A stretch of 64,000 nucleotides of DNA, from NCBI GenBank assembly GCA_910575005.1, contig CAJTCL010000007.1, positions 1 through 64,000 of the forward strand, written 5' to 3'. This document shows positions 17,968 to 26,587 of the stretch, in pieces (position 1 is the first letter of the stretch; each line of letters begins with the position of its first letter). This stretch comes from Lachnospiraceae bacterium (GTDB lineage Bacteria > Bacillota > Clostridia > Lachnospirales > Lachnospiraceae). The notes under the pieces are model-generated. The model had not been told where the DNA came from and ran no database searches. It saw only the letters and a program-made list of their open reading frames with translations. A program made the translations under genes and the position numbers.

Positions 17968-18864
17968 ATGGAAATACGGGTACTTCAATACTTTCTTGCC
18001 ATTGCAAGAGAACAGAGCATCATACGGGCTGCCGAGTCTCTTCATCTCTCACAGCCTACTCTTTCCACACAAATCAAAAACATGGAAGAAGAGTTGGGAA
18101 AACAGCTCCTGATCCGCGGCACAAAGGGTTCCCGCAAGGTTACGCTGACGGAAGAGGGAATGATTCTTCGGAAAAGGGCTGAGGAAATTCTGGATCTGGT
18201 AAAGAAAACGGAACATGAAATTACACTTTCAGATAATGTGGTGATTGGAGATGTATATATTGGCACTGGCGAGACAGATGGAGTTCGTCTGCTGGCAAAA
18301 GCTGCCGGAAAACTGAAAAAGCTTTATCCGGGAATCCATTATCACATTTCCAGCGGAAATGCCATCTTTGTCAAAGAACAGCTGGATAAAGGGCTGATCG
18401 ATTTCGGAATTATATTCGGAACACCTGATCTGACCAAATACGAGGCATTAAAACTCCCAGCAAAGGATATCTGGGGCGTCTTAATGCGGAAAGATTCACC
18501 CCTGGCAGAAAAAGAATCCATTTCCCCGGAAGATCTATGGGAGCAGCCATTACTGATATCCCAGCAGGAATCAGAGGGTGGAGAACTCGTTCAATGGCTA
18601 AAACGTAATATATCAGAACTGGATATTGCCATGACTTATAACCTGCTGTTTAATGCCTCCTTGCTTGTGGAAGAAGGCTTTGGATATGCTGTCTGTTTCG
18701 ACAGGATTATCAATACTTCCGGTGACAGCAAGCTGTGTTTCCGCCCTCTGTCCCCTACTATCGAAATTGAAATGTATATGATCTGGAAAAGATACCAGGT
18801 CTTTTCCAAACCCGCCGAAAAATTTTTAATGATGATGCAGGAAAATATTGCAGAAGAAAAATAA
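17968..18864 (+). CDS. LysR family transcriptional regulator
   Basis: The 298-residue protein has the LysR winged helix at residues 1-60 (YFLAIAREQSIIRAAESLHL, SQPTLSTQIKNMEEELG, LTEEG) and a periplasmic-binding-like effector domain after residue 90. The start follows AGGAGGAAAT. It is transcribed away from the iron-sulfur flavoprotein operon, the usual arrangement of a LysR activator and its target. Length is standard. The effector is unknown. Confidence 0.93.
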   Translation: MEIRVLQYFLAIAREQSIIRAAESLHLSQPTLSTQIKNMEEELGKQLLIRGTKGSRKVTLTEEGMILRKRAEEILDLVKKTEHEITLSDNVVIGDVYIGTGETDGVRLLAKAAGKLKKLYPGIHYHISSGNAIFVKEQLDKGLIDFGIIFGTPDLTKYEALKLPAKDIWGVLMRKDSPLAEKESISPEDLWEQPLLISQQESEGGELVQWLKRNISELDIAMTYNLLFNASLLVEEGFGYAVCFDRIINTSGDSKLCFRPLSPTIEIEMYMIWKRYQVFSKPAEKFLMMMQENIAEEK

Positions 18865-18999
18865 TTATGCAAAATCTAGCCATTTTCCTGGTATCAGAAT
18901 TGTGTATATATATTTTGAACTGATATTAAAAATATATATGGATTGCGCTTGAAATGAAGTATTATAATAAAATTTTGAGTTTATCGCATCCATTTTACA

Positions 19000-19167
19000 T
19001 TAAAAGGAAAATAATTGTGCTATTACATCCTGATGTTTCACAAACGGCTCCTCCCAATATCTTGAATCGTAAGAGTTATCCGCATTATCCCTATATTCAA
19101 AAAATATTTTTAGTTCTTTACAGAAGTTGTCAATGTCATAAAAAATTGATATAATGAATTCGTCCAT
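19000..19167 (-). pseudogene. Possible N-terminal fragment of a transposase
   Basis: A 55-residue frame with a good ribosome site (AAAGGAG) starts MDEFIISIFYDIDNFCKELK, resembling the first residues of IS982/IS4-type transposases, then runs into unrelated sequence and stops. The rest of 18865-19304 holds no recognised gene. Confidence 0.4.
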
Positions 19168-19304
19168 AAGTTTATTCTCCTTTGATATTTCTGAGTTTAG
19201 CGATTTCATTATATCAGAGAAATAGGCTTATGGACATTTATTTTTCATCGAACTCACATTATTTTAACTATTCCGTATGAATAGGCTTTCGCCACATAAA
19301 TTCA

Positions 19305-20902
19305 AAAGGGGGTGTCGCACGAAGCAATTAGTGCGCAGTTCCTTTTCTGTGAAAAAATACAGCCGGACTTCGAAAAATCCGGCTGTTGGTGTAAAATATA
19401 AGTATGCAAACCCTTATATCATTACACAAGAATTATACTTTGAATGGGGAAGGATATCAACTAAAACTTCCCTTAAATTTAGAAACAATTATTCTGGTAG
19501 ATGATTCTGTGCGATTACTGAGTCAGTTTGTGGAGGTCATGGATTTAACTGATTTATATCCTACTTACAAAAGAATAAATACGTTTTCTCCAAGAACTCT
19601 CCTGAAGATTGTTTTGTACTCATACATGAATGGTGACTATTCCTCCCGCTCTATGGAGCTTAACTGTAAGCGGGATATTAACTTTATGTATCTTTTAGAA
19701 GGAAAGCCAGTTTGTGACCACGCCACTTTTGCACGGTTTCGTAGCATTCATTTTGCTCCATGCGCGAAACGCATTCCCGCTGAAATGTCCCACCTTCTTT
19801 ATGATCTCGGGGAAATCTCAGGGGAAACGATTTTTATTGATGGCACAAAAATCGAGGCTTGCGCCAATAGATATACATTTGTTTGGAAAAAGGCTGTCAC
19901 AAGAAACCAGGGAAAAATGTTGATAAAAATCGCTGGCCTCATTGCCGAATGTGAGCAGCTTTACGGGATTCGGATTGTCCATGGAGATACCGTCAAAATG
20001 AAACATGTAAAACGGTTGCGCAAAAAACTGTATGCATTAAAACAGGAGGAAAACATTGAGTTTGTACATGGAATAGGCAAGAGAAAATCTGCGCTGCAAA
20101 AGAGCATTGAAACACTGGAAGGTTACCTGGGGCGTTTGAAAGGATATACGCAAAAGCTGCATATCTGCGGAAAAAGAAACAGTTTTTCAAAAACAGACCA
20201 GGATGCGGCTTTTATGCGCATGAAGGAAGATGCTATGGGCAATGGACAGCTAAAACCGGCATATAGCATGGGGAAGATGCAGAATATATTGTCTGGCTAA
20301 CGATTGGTCCACAACCTACAGACACCACCACGCTGATTCCATTTTTAAAAGAAGATGGGAAAAAACTACCGTTTGCATATGTACGCCGCTCAAAGTTAAA
20401 AACAGGGTATGCCAGCGAAAAAAGTATTTATCAATGCAGCGAATGTAAAGGCTGCCCTTACAAAAAGGACTGCATCAAAGGGAATAACTGTAAAACGCCA
20501 ATGGAAGAACGCAACAAGGTTCTTTCTGTGGCAAAGACATTCCTAAAGTATCGAAAAAAGGATTTGGAGAGGATTGTCTCTGAGGAAGGAATTCTGCTTT
20601 GTACAAACAGGAGCATCCAGGCGGAAGGTTCTTTTGGCGAGTTGAAACAGGACATGCAGTTCCGAAGATATTTGAGCCGGGGTACACCAAATGTTCTTGC
20701 CGAAAGTGTTTTACTTGCAATGGCAGGAAATGTGAACAAGCTTCATAATAAGATACAAAAAGGAAGAATAGGTGTGTTAAAGTGCGTCCTTTTTTATTTC
20801 AGGACAACTTTTCTAATAGAATAGCGTGAATATAGACATAAAAAAGTCAAAAAGGAAGCTGCCGCTTCACGAATTTTCATTCGTTAAAGCGACACCCCCT
20901 TT
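19305..20902 (+). mobile_element. Decayed IS1182-type element with terminal repeats
   Basis: The ends carry a 14-base inverted repeat: AAAGGGGGTGTCGC at 19305-19318 and its complement at 20889-20902. Between them lies a broken transposase gene. The right end is 13 bases from the stop of spoIVB. No clear target duplication is seen next to the repeats. With intact ends it might still be moved by a related transposase. Confidence 0.75.
19404..20824 (+). pseudogene. IS1182-family transposase, frameshifted and internally deleted
   Basis: The first 290 residues read as an IS1182 transposase N-terminus (RINTFSPRTLLKIVLYSYMN, SRSMELNCKRDINFMYLL, DHATFARFR, then IFIDGTKIEACANRYTFVWK with the first catalytic Asp). 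At about 20270-20290 the frame shifts. The protein continues in another frame with WLTIGPQPTDTTTLIPFLK and later CPYKKDCIKGNNCKTPMEER and NRSIQAEGSFGELKQDM. About 80 residues between these parts, including the second catalytic Asp, are missing. The enzyme is inactive. Confidence 0.85.
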
Positions 20903-20915
20903 ATCTTTACCTGGC

Positions 20916-22214
20916 TCAATGCTTGAGCATATTTTCAATAAATATTCCATATCCTTTGGTGGCGTCCTGCACAAATACATGGGTGACGGCTCCAATTACT
21001 TTTCCATTTTGAATAATGGGGCTTCCGCTCATCCCCTGTATGACTCCCCCTGTCAATTCCAGCAATTCAGGATCTGTCACTTGAAATAAGATTCCTTTAT
21101 TTTCGCTGTTATAGTCCATATTTGTAATATTGATGGTATATTCCCTTTTCTCTCCTGAGACACTGGAAATAACGGTTGCCTCACCTTCTTCAATCGTTTG
21201 TTTTAACCCAATTGGATAATAGGAAGGCTCCCCATTTTCTGCCGGAAGTTTCTCTAACTTACCATAAATACCTTTATTGGTATTCTCCTCCACAGTACCA
21301 AGACGATACTGGTCTAAATAAGTAATTACACCTGAGATTTCTCCTGGATTTCCTTTTTCTCCTTTGGTTATCCCTGCAATCTCTGCTTCATACAAACTTC
21401 CTTCCGACATATTGACTTTAATACCGGTGTCCATATCACTGACTGGATGACCCAAAGCGCCATAATCTCCCTGCTCATCGTAAAAAGTCAGAGTACCAAC
21501 TCCAGCCAAGTCATCCCGCACCCAGATTCCCAATTTATATTCATCTTCATCTGTTTTCACTGGCTCAACTTTTAAGTCAATATACTCCTCCTCCCGCAGA
21601 ATTCCTAATATCACAGGTTCGCCTTGACACTGATTAATTTTTTCTACCAAATCTTCTTTAGTTTCGATCACTTGTTCATTAACCGTCTTTACATAATCAC
21701 CACTTTTTACAAGATTTGCAGCTGGTTCATGGCTCATACCATCACTTCCAACAACATTTCCTGTACCAATAATTAATACACCATCGGTCTTTACATAAAT
21801 ACCAACTGGAACGCCACAAGGAACAACCTGTGCCTTATCCATAACCTCTACAGAAACATCTTTAATTTGAAACAATCCAAACAGCTTACAGGACATCACA
21901 TAGTTTCCCTGCTGCTGAGATTTTAAAGAAAAACTCTGATTCAAGTCCAGCTTAATCTTTTCACTATCTACTGTGGGAGACTGATTTCCAAATACTTCTA
22001 TTCCCTCTTGTTTCAGTTCACCTATAATCGGCAGATCAAAATCAAAATTTCCAGTCTCTCCCTTTTCCAGACAAATCTTATCTGGAATGGATTCCACAAC
22101 CGCATAATATGAGAAAAATATAATCCAACAGAATCCTGCTGTCAAACTGAATCGAATCATCCATTTCTGAAAATGATTTATTTTTTTGCTATGTTCTCTC
22201 AACTTTCCACACAC
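20916..22214 (-). CDS. spoIVB: SpoIVB serine peptidase (S55)
   Basis: The 432-residue protein has an N-terminal membrane helix (about residues 18-42), a PDZ domain (about 105-200, with MSHEPAANLVKSGDYVKTVN) and a C-terminal S55 peptidase domain with GALGHPVSDMDTG and the nucleophile Ser near residue 396 in GMSGSPIIQNG. SpoIVB is made in the forespore and cleaves SpoIVFA, so that SpoIVFB can process pro-sigma-K in the mother cell. It follows recN as in other Clostridia. The next gene is normally spo0A; here an IS1182 remnant begins 13 bases after the stop. Confidence 0.95.
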   Translation of the reverse strand: MCGKLREHSKKINHFQKWMIRFSLTAGFCWIIFFSYYAVVESIPDKICLEKGETGNFDFDLPIIGELKQEGIEVFGNQSPTVDSEKIKLDLNQSFSLKSQQQGNYVMSCKLFGLFQIKDVSVEVMDKAQVVPCGVPVGIYVKTDGVLIIGTGNVVGSDGMSHEPAANLVKSGDYVKTVNEQVIETKEDLVEKINQCQGEPVILGILREEEYIDLKVEPVKTDEDEYKLGIWVRDDLAGVGTLTFYDEQGDYGALGHPVSDMDTGIKVNMSEGSLYEAEIAGITKGEKGNPGEISGVITYLDQYRLGTVEENTNKGIYGKLEKLPAENGEPSYYPIGLKQTIEEGEATVISSVSGEKREYTINITNMDYNSENKGILFQVTDPELLELTGGVIQGMSGSPIIQNGKVIGAVTHVFVQDATKGYGIFIENMLKH

Positions 22215-22517
22215 CTCTCAACAAGAAAGAATCCTGCATTGCAGAATTCTCAGCCTGCGGCAAATCCCTCATTCAGGAATTTTCTGTATACAAGCGGACT
22301 GCAAAGCAGTATTTTCTCTCCGCAAGCTGCACTTCTTATTTTGTCTATATCATTAGGATGTTTTTTACATTCTCCTAATTATATAAACCAGAATTTCGTT
22401 AGCGAAATCCTTTGTTAGTATATGAAATTCTTATATTTTCACTCTGGGATTTTTTTACTGAAAATCGCCTCGAACATAGCCTTTTCTTGTGTAATTATCT
22501 ATTAAAGATACAATAAT
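22215..22517. other. Intergenic region recN-spoIVB
   Basis: This space of 303 bases holds no gene. It contains GC-rich short palindromic motifs (for example near 22230-22270 and 22300-22340) followed by an AT-rich stretch. A sporulation-type promoter for spoIVB is expected here, but I cannot point to one with confidence. Confidence 0.4.
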
Positions 22518-24194
22518 CTATTGTTCTTTTACAGAAATTGCCAATTCCTTCATCTCTTTTGCACTTTGCAATACTGTATCTGTGATTTTTACACCTCCCA
22601 GCATACGGGCAAGCTCTGTAATACTCTCTTTTTCCTCCAACAAAACAATATTAGAAAATGTTGCATTATTTACCACATTTTTACTGATTAAAAAATGATT
22701 GTCTGCCATTGCCGCGATCTGAGGCAGATGTGTAATGCAGATCACCTGATGATTTTTACCGATGACATTCATTTTTTCTGCCACCATCTGCGCCGTTCGG
22801 CCGCTGATTCCCGCATCAATCTCATCAAAAATTAAGGTCTCGATCTGATCACTCTCTGCCAAAATCGTTTTGATTGCCAGCATAATACGGCTCATCTCTC
22901 CGCCAGATGCCACTTTGCCCAATGGCTTTAATGGTTCCCCTGGATTTGTAGAAATCAAAAATTGTGCTTCATCCCTGCCATTTGCAGTATATTTTCCAGT
23001 ATCTGCAAATTCCATTGTAAAATTTACATCCAAAAAATTTAAGTCAACCAGTGCTTTCTGCACCTGTTTGGTCAGTTTTTTGGCGCTTTTCTGCCGCAGC
23101 GCTGACACTTCACTGCAAATCTTCTGTAATTCTGCCTCGGTCTGCGCCATACGCTGTTTTAATTGCTGCAAATATTCTTCATAATCCAAAAGATGCTGAC
23201 AACGGATTTCTTTTTCTTCCTTGGCCTGTAAAACTGCTTCGATACTGCCGCCAAATTTATCCTTTAAATGATTGATCAAATCCAATCTTTTTTCAGTCTC
23301 ATAAAATGTATCTTCCTCAAATTCACTGTCTGACATATAGTCTGACAATTCTCGATTGAAATCATTCAACAGATTATCAACTTCTTCTAATTGCTCGCTC
23401 AAAACTTGCAATTGCGGATCATAATCTGTTACTGACTGCATTTCCCGAAGCGCCCGCCCAATCTGTTCTGTAGCACTGCCATCTCCGCCTGTCATCTCAT
23501 AAGCAGAGCCTATCGCATCCATAATCCTACGGCTGTTTGCCATTTTTCGATAAGAAATCTCAAGCTCTTCATCCTCACCAGGCACCAATTGTGCCTCTTC
23601 AATCTCCTGAATCTCAAATTCTAAGAAGGAAAGCTCCCGTTCCCTGCCCTCCCCATCTTGCAGAGCCTGTGCATATTCTTGCTGCAAAGCTTGATATTCC
23701 TGATAACATTTTTTTAAAGTTTTTTTCTTTCCGCTGAGCTTGTCCTTGGCATATTCGTCCAATATCTCCAAATGCTTTTTTTTATGAAGCAATGATTGAT
23801 GCTCATGCTGTCCGTGAATGTCAATCAGAAGAGAAGCCACACGTTTCATACAGGAAGCCGGCACCGTCTCTGAATTAATCTTTCCCACACTCCTGCTTGC
23901 AGTAATTCTGCGCGACATAATGACTTCATTATCTTCTGGATAAATATCCATCTCCTTTAGCTGTTTCAGCTGCTCCTCATTTTCCACTTTAAAAATTAGT
24001 TCCACCAAAGCATATTCCGCATGCTCGCGCAGCATTTCCTTTGGCACCTTCTCTCCCAAGGCAAGATTGATGGAACCAATAATGATAGATTTTCCAGCTC
24101 CTGTCTCTCCCGACAAAATATTCAATCCATCTCCAAATGTCACCTCGGCTTCCTCCATCAGCGCCAGGTTTTTTACATGCAGGCTTACTAACAT
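22518..24194 (-). CDS. recN: DNA repair protein RecN
   Basis: The 558-residue SMC-like ATPase has Walker A GETGAGKS near residues 29-36, a long coiled-coil middle with a globular hinge, the signature LGKVASGGEMSRIMLAIK and Walker B TLIFDEIDAGISG, followed by the CITHLPQIAAMAD switch. RecN acts at DNA double-strand breaks in recombinational repair. Length is standard. It lies between spoIVB and the inserted ATPase-HNH pair; in relatives the next gene upstream is argR. Confidence 0.96.
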   Translation of the reverse strand: MLVSLHVKNLALMEEAEVTFGDGLNILSGETGAGKSIIIGSINLALGEKVPKEMLREHAEYALVELIFKVENEEQLKQLKEMDIYPEDNEVIMSRRITASRSVGKINSETVPASCMKRVASLLIDIHGQHEHQSLLHKKKHLEILDEYAKDKLSGKKKTLKKCYQEYQALQQEYAQALQDGEGRERELSFLEFEIQEIEEAQLVPGEDEELEISYRKMANSRRIMDAIGSAYEMTGGDGSATEQIGRALREMQSVTDYDPQLQVLSEQLEEVDNLLNDFNRELSDYMSDSEFEEDTFYETEKRLDLINHLKDKFGGSIEAVLQAKEEKEIRCQHLLDYEEYLQQLKQRMAQTEAELQKICSEVSALRQKSAKKLTKQVQKALVDLNFLDVNFTMEFADTGKYTANGRDEAQFLISTNPGEPLKPLGKVASGGEMSRIMLAIKTILAESDQIETLIFDEIDAGISGRTAQMVAEKMNVIGKNHQVICITHLPQIAAMADNHFLISKNVVNNATFSNIVLLEEKESITELARMLGGVKITDTVLQSAKEMKELAISVKEQ

Positions 24195-24212
24195 TTCCTT
24201 CTCCTTTTACTC

Positions 24213-24905
24213 TCAATTCAAAATAGGCAAATCACAAAATTGAATCAATTCCTGATATCGTTCTCTGTTGTCCCACAAAAGCCAGCGTTTAAATGCAGCA
24301 AATGCAGCGCTTGCTTCTATTTCTTTGCGGATTGCATATTTCAGATCGTCTTTTTCATACTCCTGCGCCTCCTCATATTCTCGGATTAACTCTTTAAATT
24401 TTGATAAATTTTGTCTTAATGATCTTCTAATATTAGTCGCTTCCAGCCTTTTTTGCGGCGTAGATCCATAGTACACATCATGTAATAATTGAATCGTATT
24501 TTCAATTTCTATATTATTCTCCAAAGCAACAAATTCCAATTCTTCCTCTGTTCCAAAATACCCCCTTTTGCGAAATGCTATCTTTTGATCTACATCAACT
24601 TGAGAACAGTCTAGTATTGGATCATATTTGTCATTCTTAATATTATTACAATGTGCGCACGACCAAAAAAAATTATTCCAATCATATTTTAATTCTACAT
24701 CACCGCGATGCGGGATCAGATGTTCAATTTGAAAAGAAGAAATACCTTCTTTATTTTCACAGACATAACATTTTCCTCTAAACATTTCTGTGAGTGCAGC
24801 ATTCACTTCAGGCATGTTATAACTTCTATTGTTTTCTTTTGCCACTTCCAATGCACGAACCGCTGCCCTTGCTTTTTGTGTATCAATACGCCTAACCCTT
24901 ACCAT
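24213..24905 (-). CDS. HNH endonuclease, PtuB-like
   Basis: The 230-residue protein has an HNH nuclease core at about residues 45-100: CYVCENKEG (first Cys pair), FQIEHLIPHRGD with the catalytic His, and YDWNNFFWSCAHCNNIKNDK with the Asn and second Cys pair. The C-terminal half is helical and charged. Start ATG 24905 follows GAAGGAAACATA and overlaps the stop of the ATPase gene by 14 bases, so both are co-translated. An AAA ATPase paired with an HNH nuclease in this order is the architecture of the Septu anti-phage system (PtuA-PtuB). Assignment to Septu is inference from architecture. Confidence 0.8.
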   Translation of the reverse strand: MVRVRRIDTQKARAAVRALEVAKENNRSYNMPEVNAALTEMFRGKCYVCENKEGISSFQIEHLIPHRGDVELKYDWNNFFWSCAHCNNIKNDKYDPILDCSQVDVDQKIAFRKRGYFGTEEELEFVALENNIEIENTIQLLHDVYYGSTPQKRLEATNIRRSLRQNLSKFKELIREYEEAQEYEKDDLKYAIRKEIEASAAFAAFKRWLLWDNRERYQELIQFCDLPILN

Positions 24906-26139
24906 TATGTTTCCTTCTATCCTCAATTTCTTCAAAGGCACTCTTGGCCTCTCTTGACAAATCTCCTGACAATTGTTTTAGTTCCATATTTAAAGCAGCT
25001 CTTTCTGCCCTTTGATCTTCGGTTGGATGATCTATCTCCACCAATTCTTCATATCGTTTTACTTTGCGCAAAAGCGTATCTGAGTAAGATTCCTGCTCAA
25101 AATAACCTTCAACAATACCTTCTGCAGAATACCCAGACATATTTTCCATACGGATTTTCTTTTCTAAATCATAAATCACACAATTTTCAATGGAATTTAA
25201 AATATAGGGAGAATGTGTTGACACAATAAACTGTATGTTTGGAAAAAATGTGGTCAAAAATGGCAGAATACTTTTTTGCAGGCTAATATGCAGATGTGTC
25301 TCCAATTCGTCAATCAGAACAATTCCTTCTGTATCATAAGAACTTAAAATACCCGTCTTTAACCAATTTTGTTCCATCCTCAAAATCAAATCCGCCACAA
25401 TCTGTATCACAGCAGAATAGCCATCGGAGAGCTGATCAAACCCAAATGCATTCCTGCCATCCTCAATAATCTGAAAATTATAATTTTTATAATCATACCT
25501 TAAGACAATGCTTTCATTATCCAGTAAAACCTTTATTGCTTCCTCAAAGCGCGCAAACCACTGCTCAAGCAGCTCCACGGCTGCCATATCATGCTCATTT
25601 CTCGCATAGGCCTGCTGTGTTTTTAAATGCACTAAATATTTTAATAGCACTGTGCCAGGATTCGAATCCAAAGAATAGCTGCGATCTAAGACAACATCTT
25701 CCACACCATTTTGTTTGATTAGATCGGTCTTGCGGTCTGCGCCATAGTAGGCTAAGATAAATTGGCCATTTTGAAACGAACTTTCCAGTCCATCTTTTTG
25801 GTTAAACGCTACCAAAAGACCATCTCTGTATTTCTTTATATTGTTATAATATATTTCATACATTTGTTGTGCATCGAATTTTTCATTCTCGCTCTTAGCC
25901 GTTTCCATTTCTTTTTTCTTCTGTTTCATCCATTTTGGCCACTTGTCTTCCAATTCTCCCATTTTCCCATTAGGTATCACAGTCAAATACTTTTTTAAGG
26001 CATTTAAAACTGTGGTTTTTCCTGAGCCATTTTTCCCAGTTAAGAGCAGATTTGTCCTCTGATCTTCTTTTAAGCAAATACTAATATTTGACAAATGTCT
26101 CAATTCTTCGATCTTAATTTCTGTAATATAATGATTCAT
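24892..26139 (-). CDS. AAA ATPase, PtuA-like (Septu-type)
   Basis: The 415-residue ATPase has Walker A LLTGKNGSGKTTVLNAL near residues 32-48, a long helical insertion, the ABC-like signature QLSDGYSAVIQIVADL, Walker B GIVLIDELETHLH and the His switch FIVSTHSPYIL. This is the SMC/ABC-like class of AAA ATPases found in Septu (PtuA), OLD-type and retron-associated systems. No TOPRIM domain is present, which argues against OLD/Gabija and PARIS AriA-AriB pairs. Its gene overlaps the HNH nuclease gene. Expected action is sensing infection or nucleotide level and controlling the nuclease. Confidence 0.82.
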   Translation of the reverse strand: MNHYITEIKIEELRHLSNISICLKEDQRTNLLLTGKNGSGKTTVLNALKKYLTVIPNGKMGELEDKWPKWMKQKKKEMETAKSENEKFDAQQMYEIYYNNIKKYRDGLLVAFNQKDGLESSFQNGQFILAYYGADRKTDLIKQNGVEDVVLDRSYSLDSNPGTVLLKYLVHLKTQQAYARNEHDMAAVELLEQWFARFEEAIKVLLDNESIVLRYDYKNYNFQIIEDGRNAFGFDQLSDGYSAVIQIVADLILRMEQNWLKTGILSSYDTEGIVLIDELETHLHISLQKSILPFLTTFFPNIQFIVSTHSPYILNSIENCVIYDLEKKIRMENMSGYSAEGIVEGYFEQESYSDTLLRKVKRYEELVEIDHPTEDQRAERAALNMELKQLSGDLSREAKSAFEEIEDRRKHNGKG

Positions 26140-26197
26140 ACAGCTCTTTCCTTTCGCTGTTGATAAAAGTTATACTCATATCTGTTGCTTAGTATAA

Positions 26198-26587
26198 TCA
26201 CCCAAACCCTACAATCACAGCATCCTTTTCTTTAAAATAATCTGCCATATTGCTGCTTAGGCCGCTTGCTTTCCAGGCCTGATCAAATGTAATATCATCT
26301 GTATTGCTAAGAATGATATATGTACTGTCCTTGACAGCCGCATGCATTCTCCCTGTCAATTCCAATTTATATTGATAAGTATGGCTGTCTGTTTTCCAGG
26401 TGCCGTCACTCATCTCATAATATGTAACCGTTGTAATTATTTTTGAACTTTCTAGATATTCCTCCATCAAATCAGCCGACGTCTCTTCATATGTATTTAC
26501 TATGTAGGGTTCTATTTTGCTTGGAGAACATCCAACTATCCCTGCTACACATAACCATATGAAAATTAATGTCATTATCTTTTTCAT
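26198..26587 (-). CDS. Small putative lipoprotein
   Basis: The 129-residue protein starts MKKIMTLIFIWLCVAGIVGC with lipobox GIVGC, so it is probably a lipid-anchored surface protein. The rest (IVNTYEETSADLMEEYLES, TVTYYEMSDGTWKTDSHTYQ) matches small lipoproteins I associate with Lachnospiraceae, of unknown function. Its start overlaps the stop of the upstream nuclease gene by one base (TAATG), indicating co-translation with it. Confidence 0.7.
   Translation of the reverse strand: MKKIMTLIFIWLCVAGIVGCSPSKIEPYIVNTYEETSADLMEEYLESSKIITTVTYYEMSDGTWKTDSHTYQYKLELTGRMHAAVKDSTYIILSNTDDITFDQAWKASGLSSNMADYFKEKDAVIVGFG

Noticed and set aside
24213-26139. Retron with Septu-type effector
   Set aside because: No reverse transcriptase gene or msr/msd-like repeat is present next to the ATPase-HNH pair.
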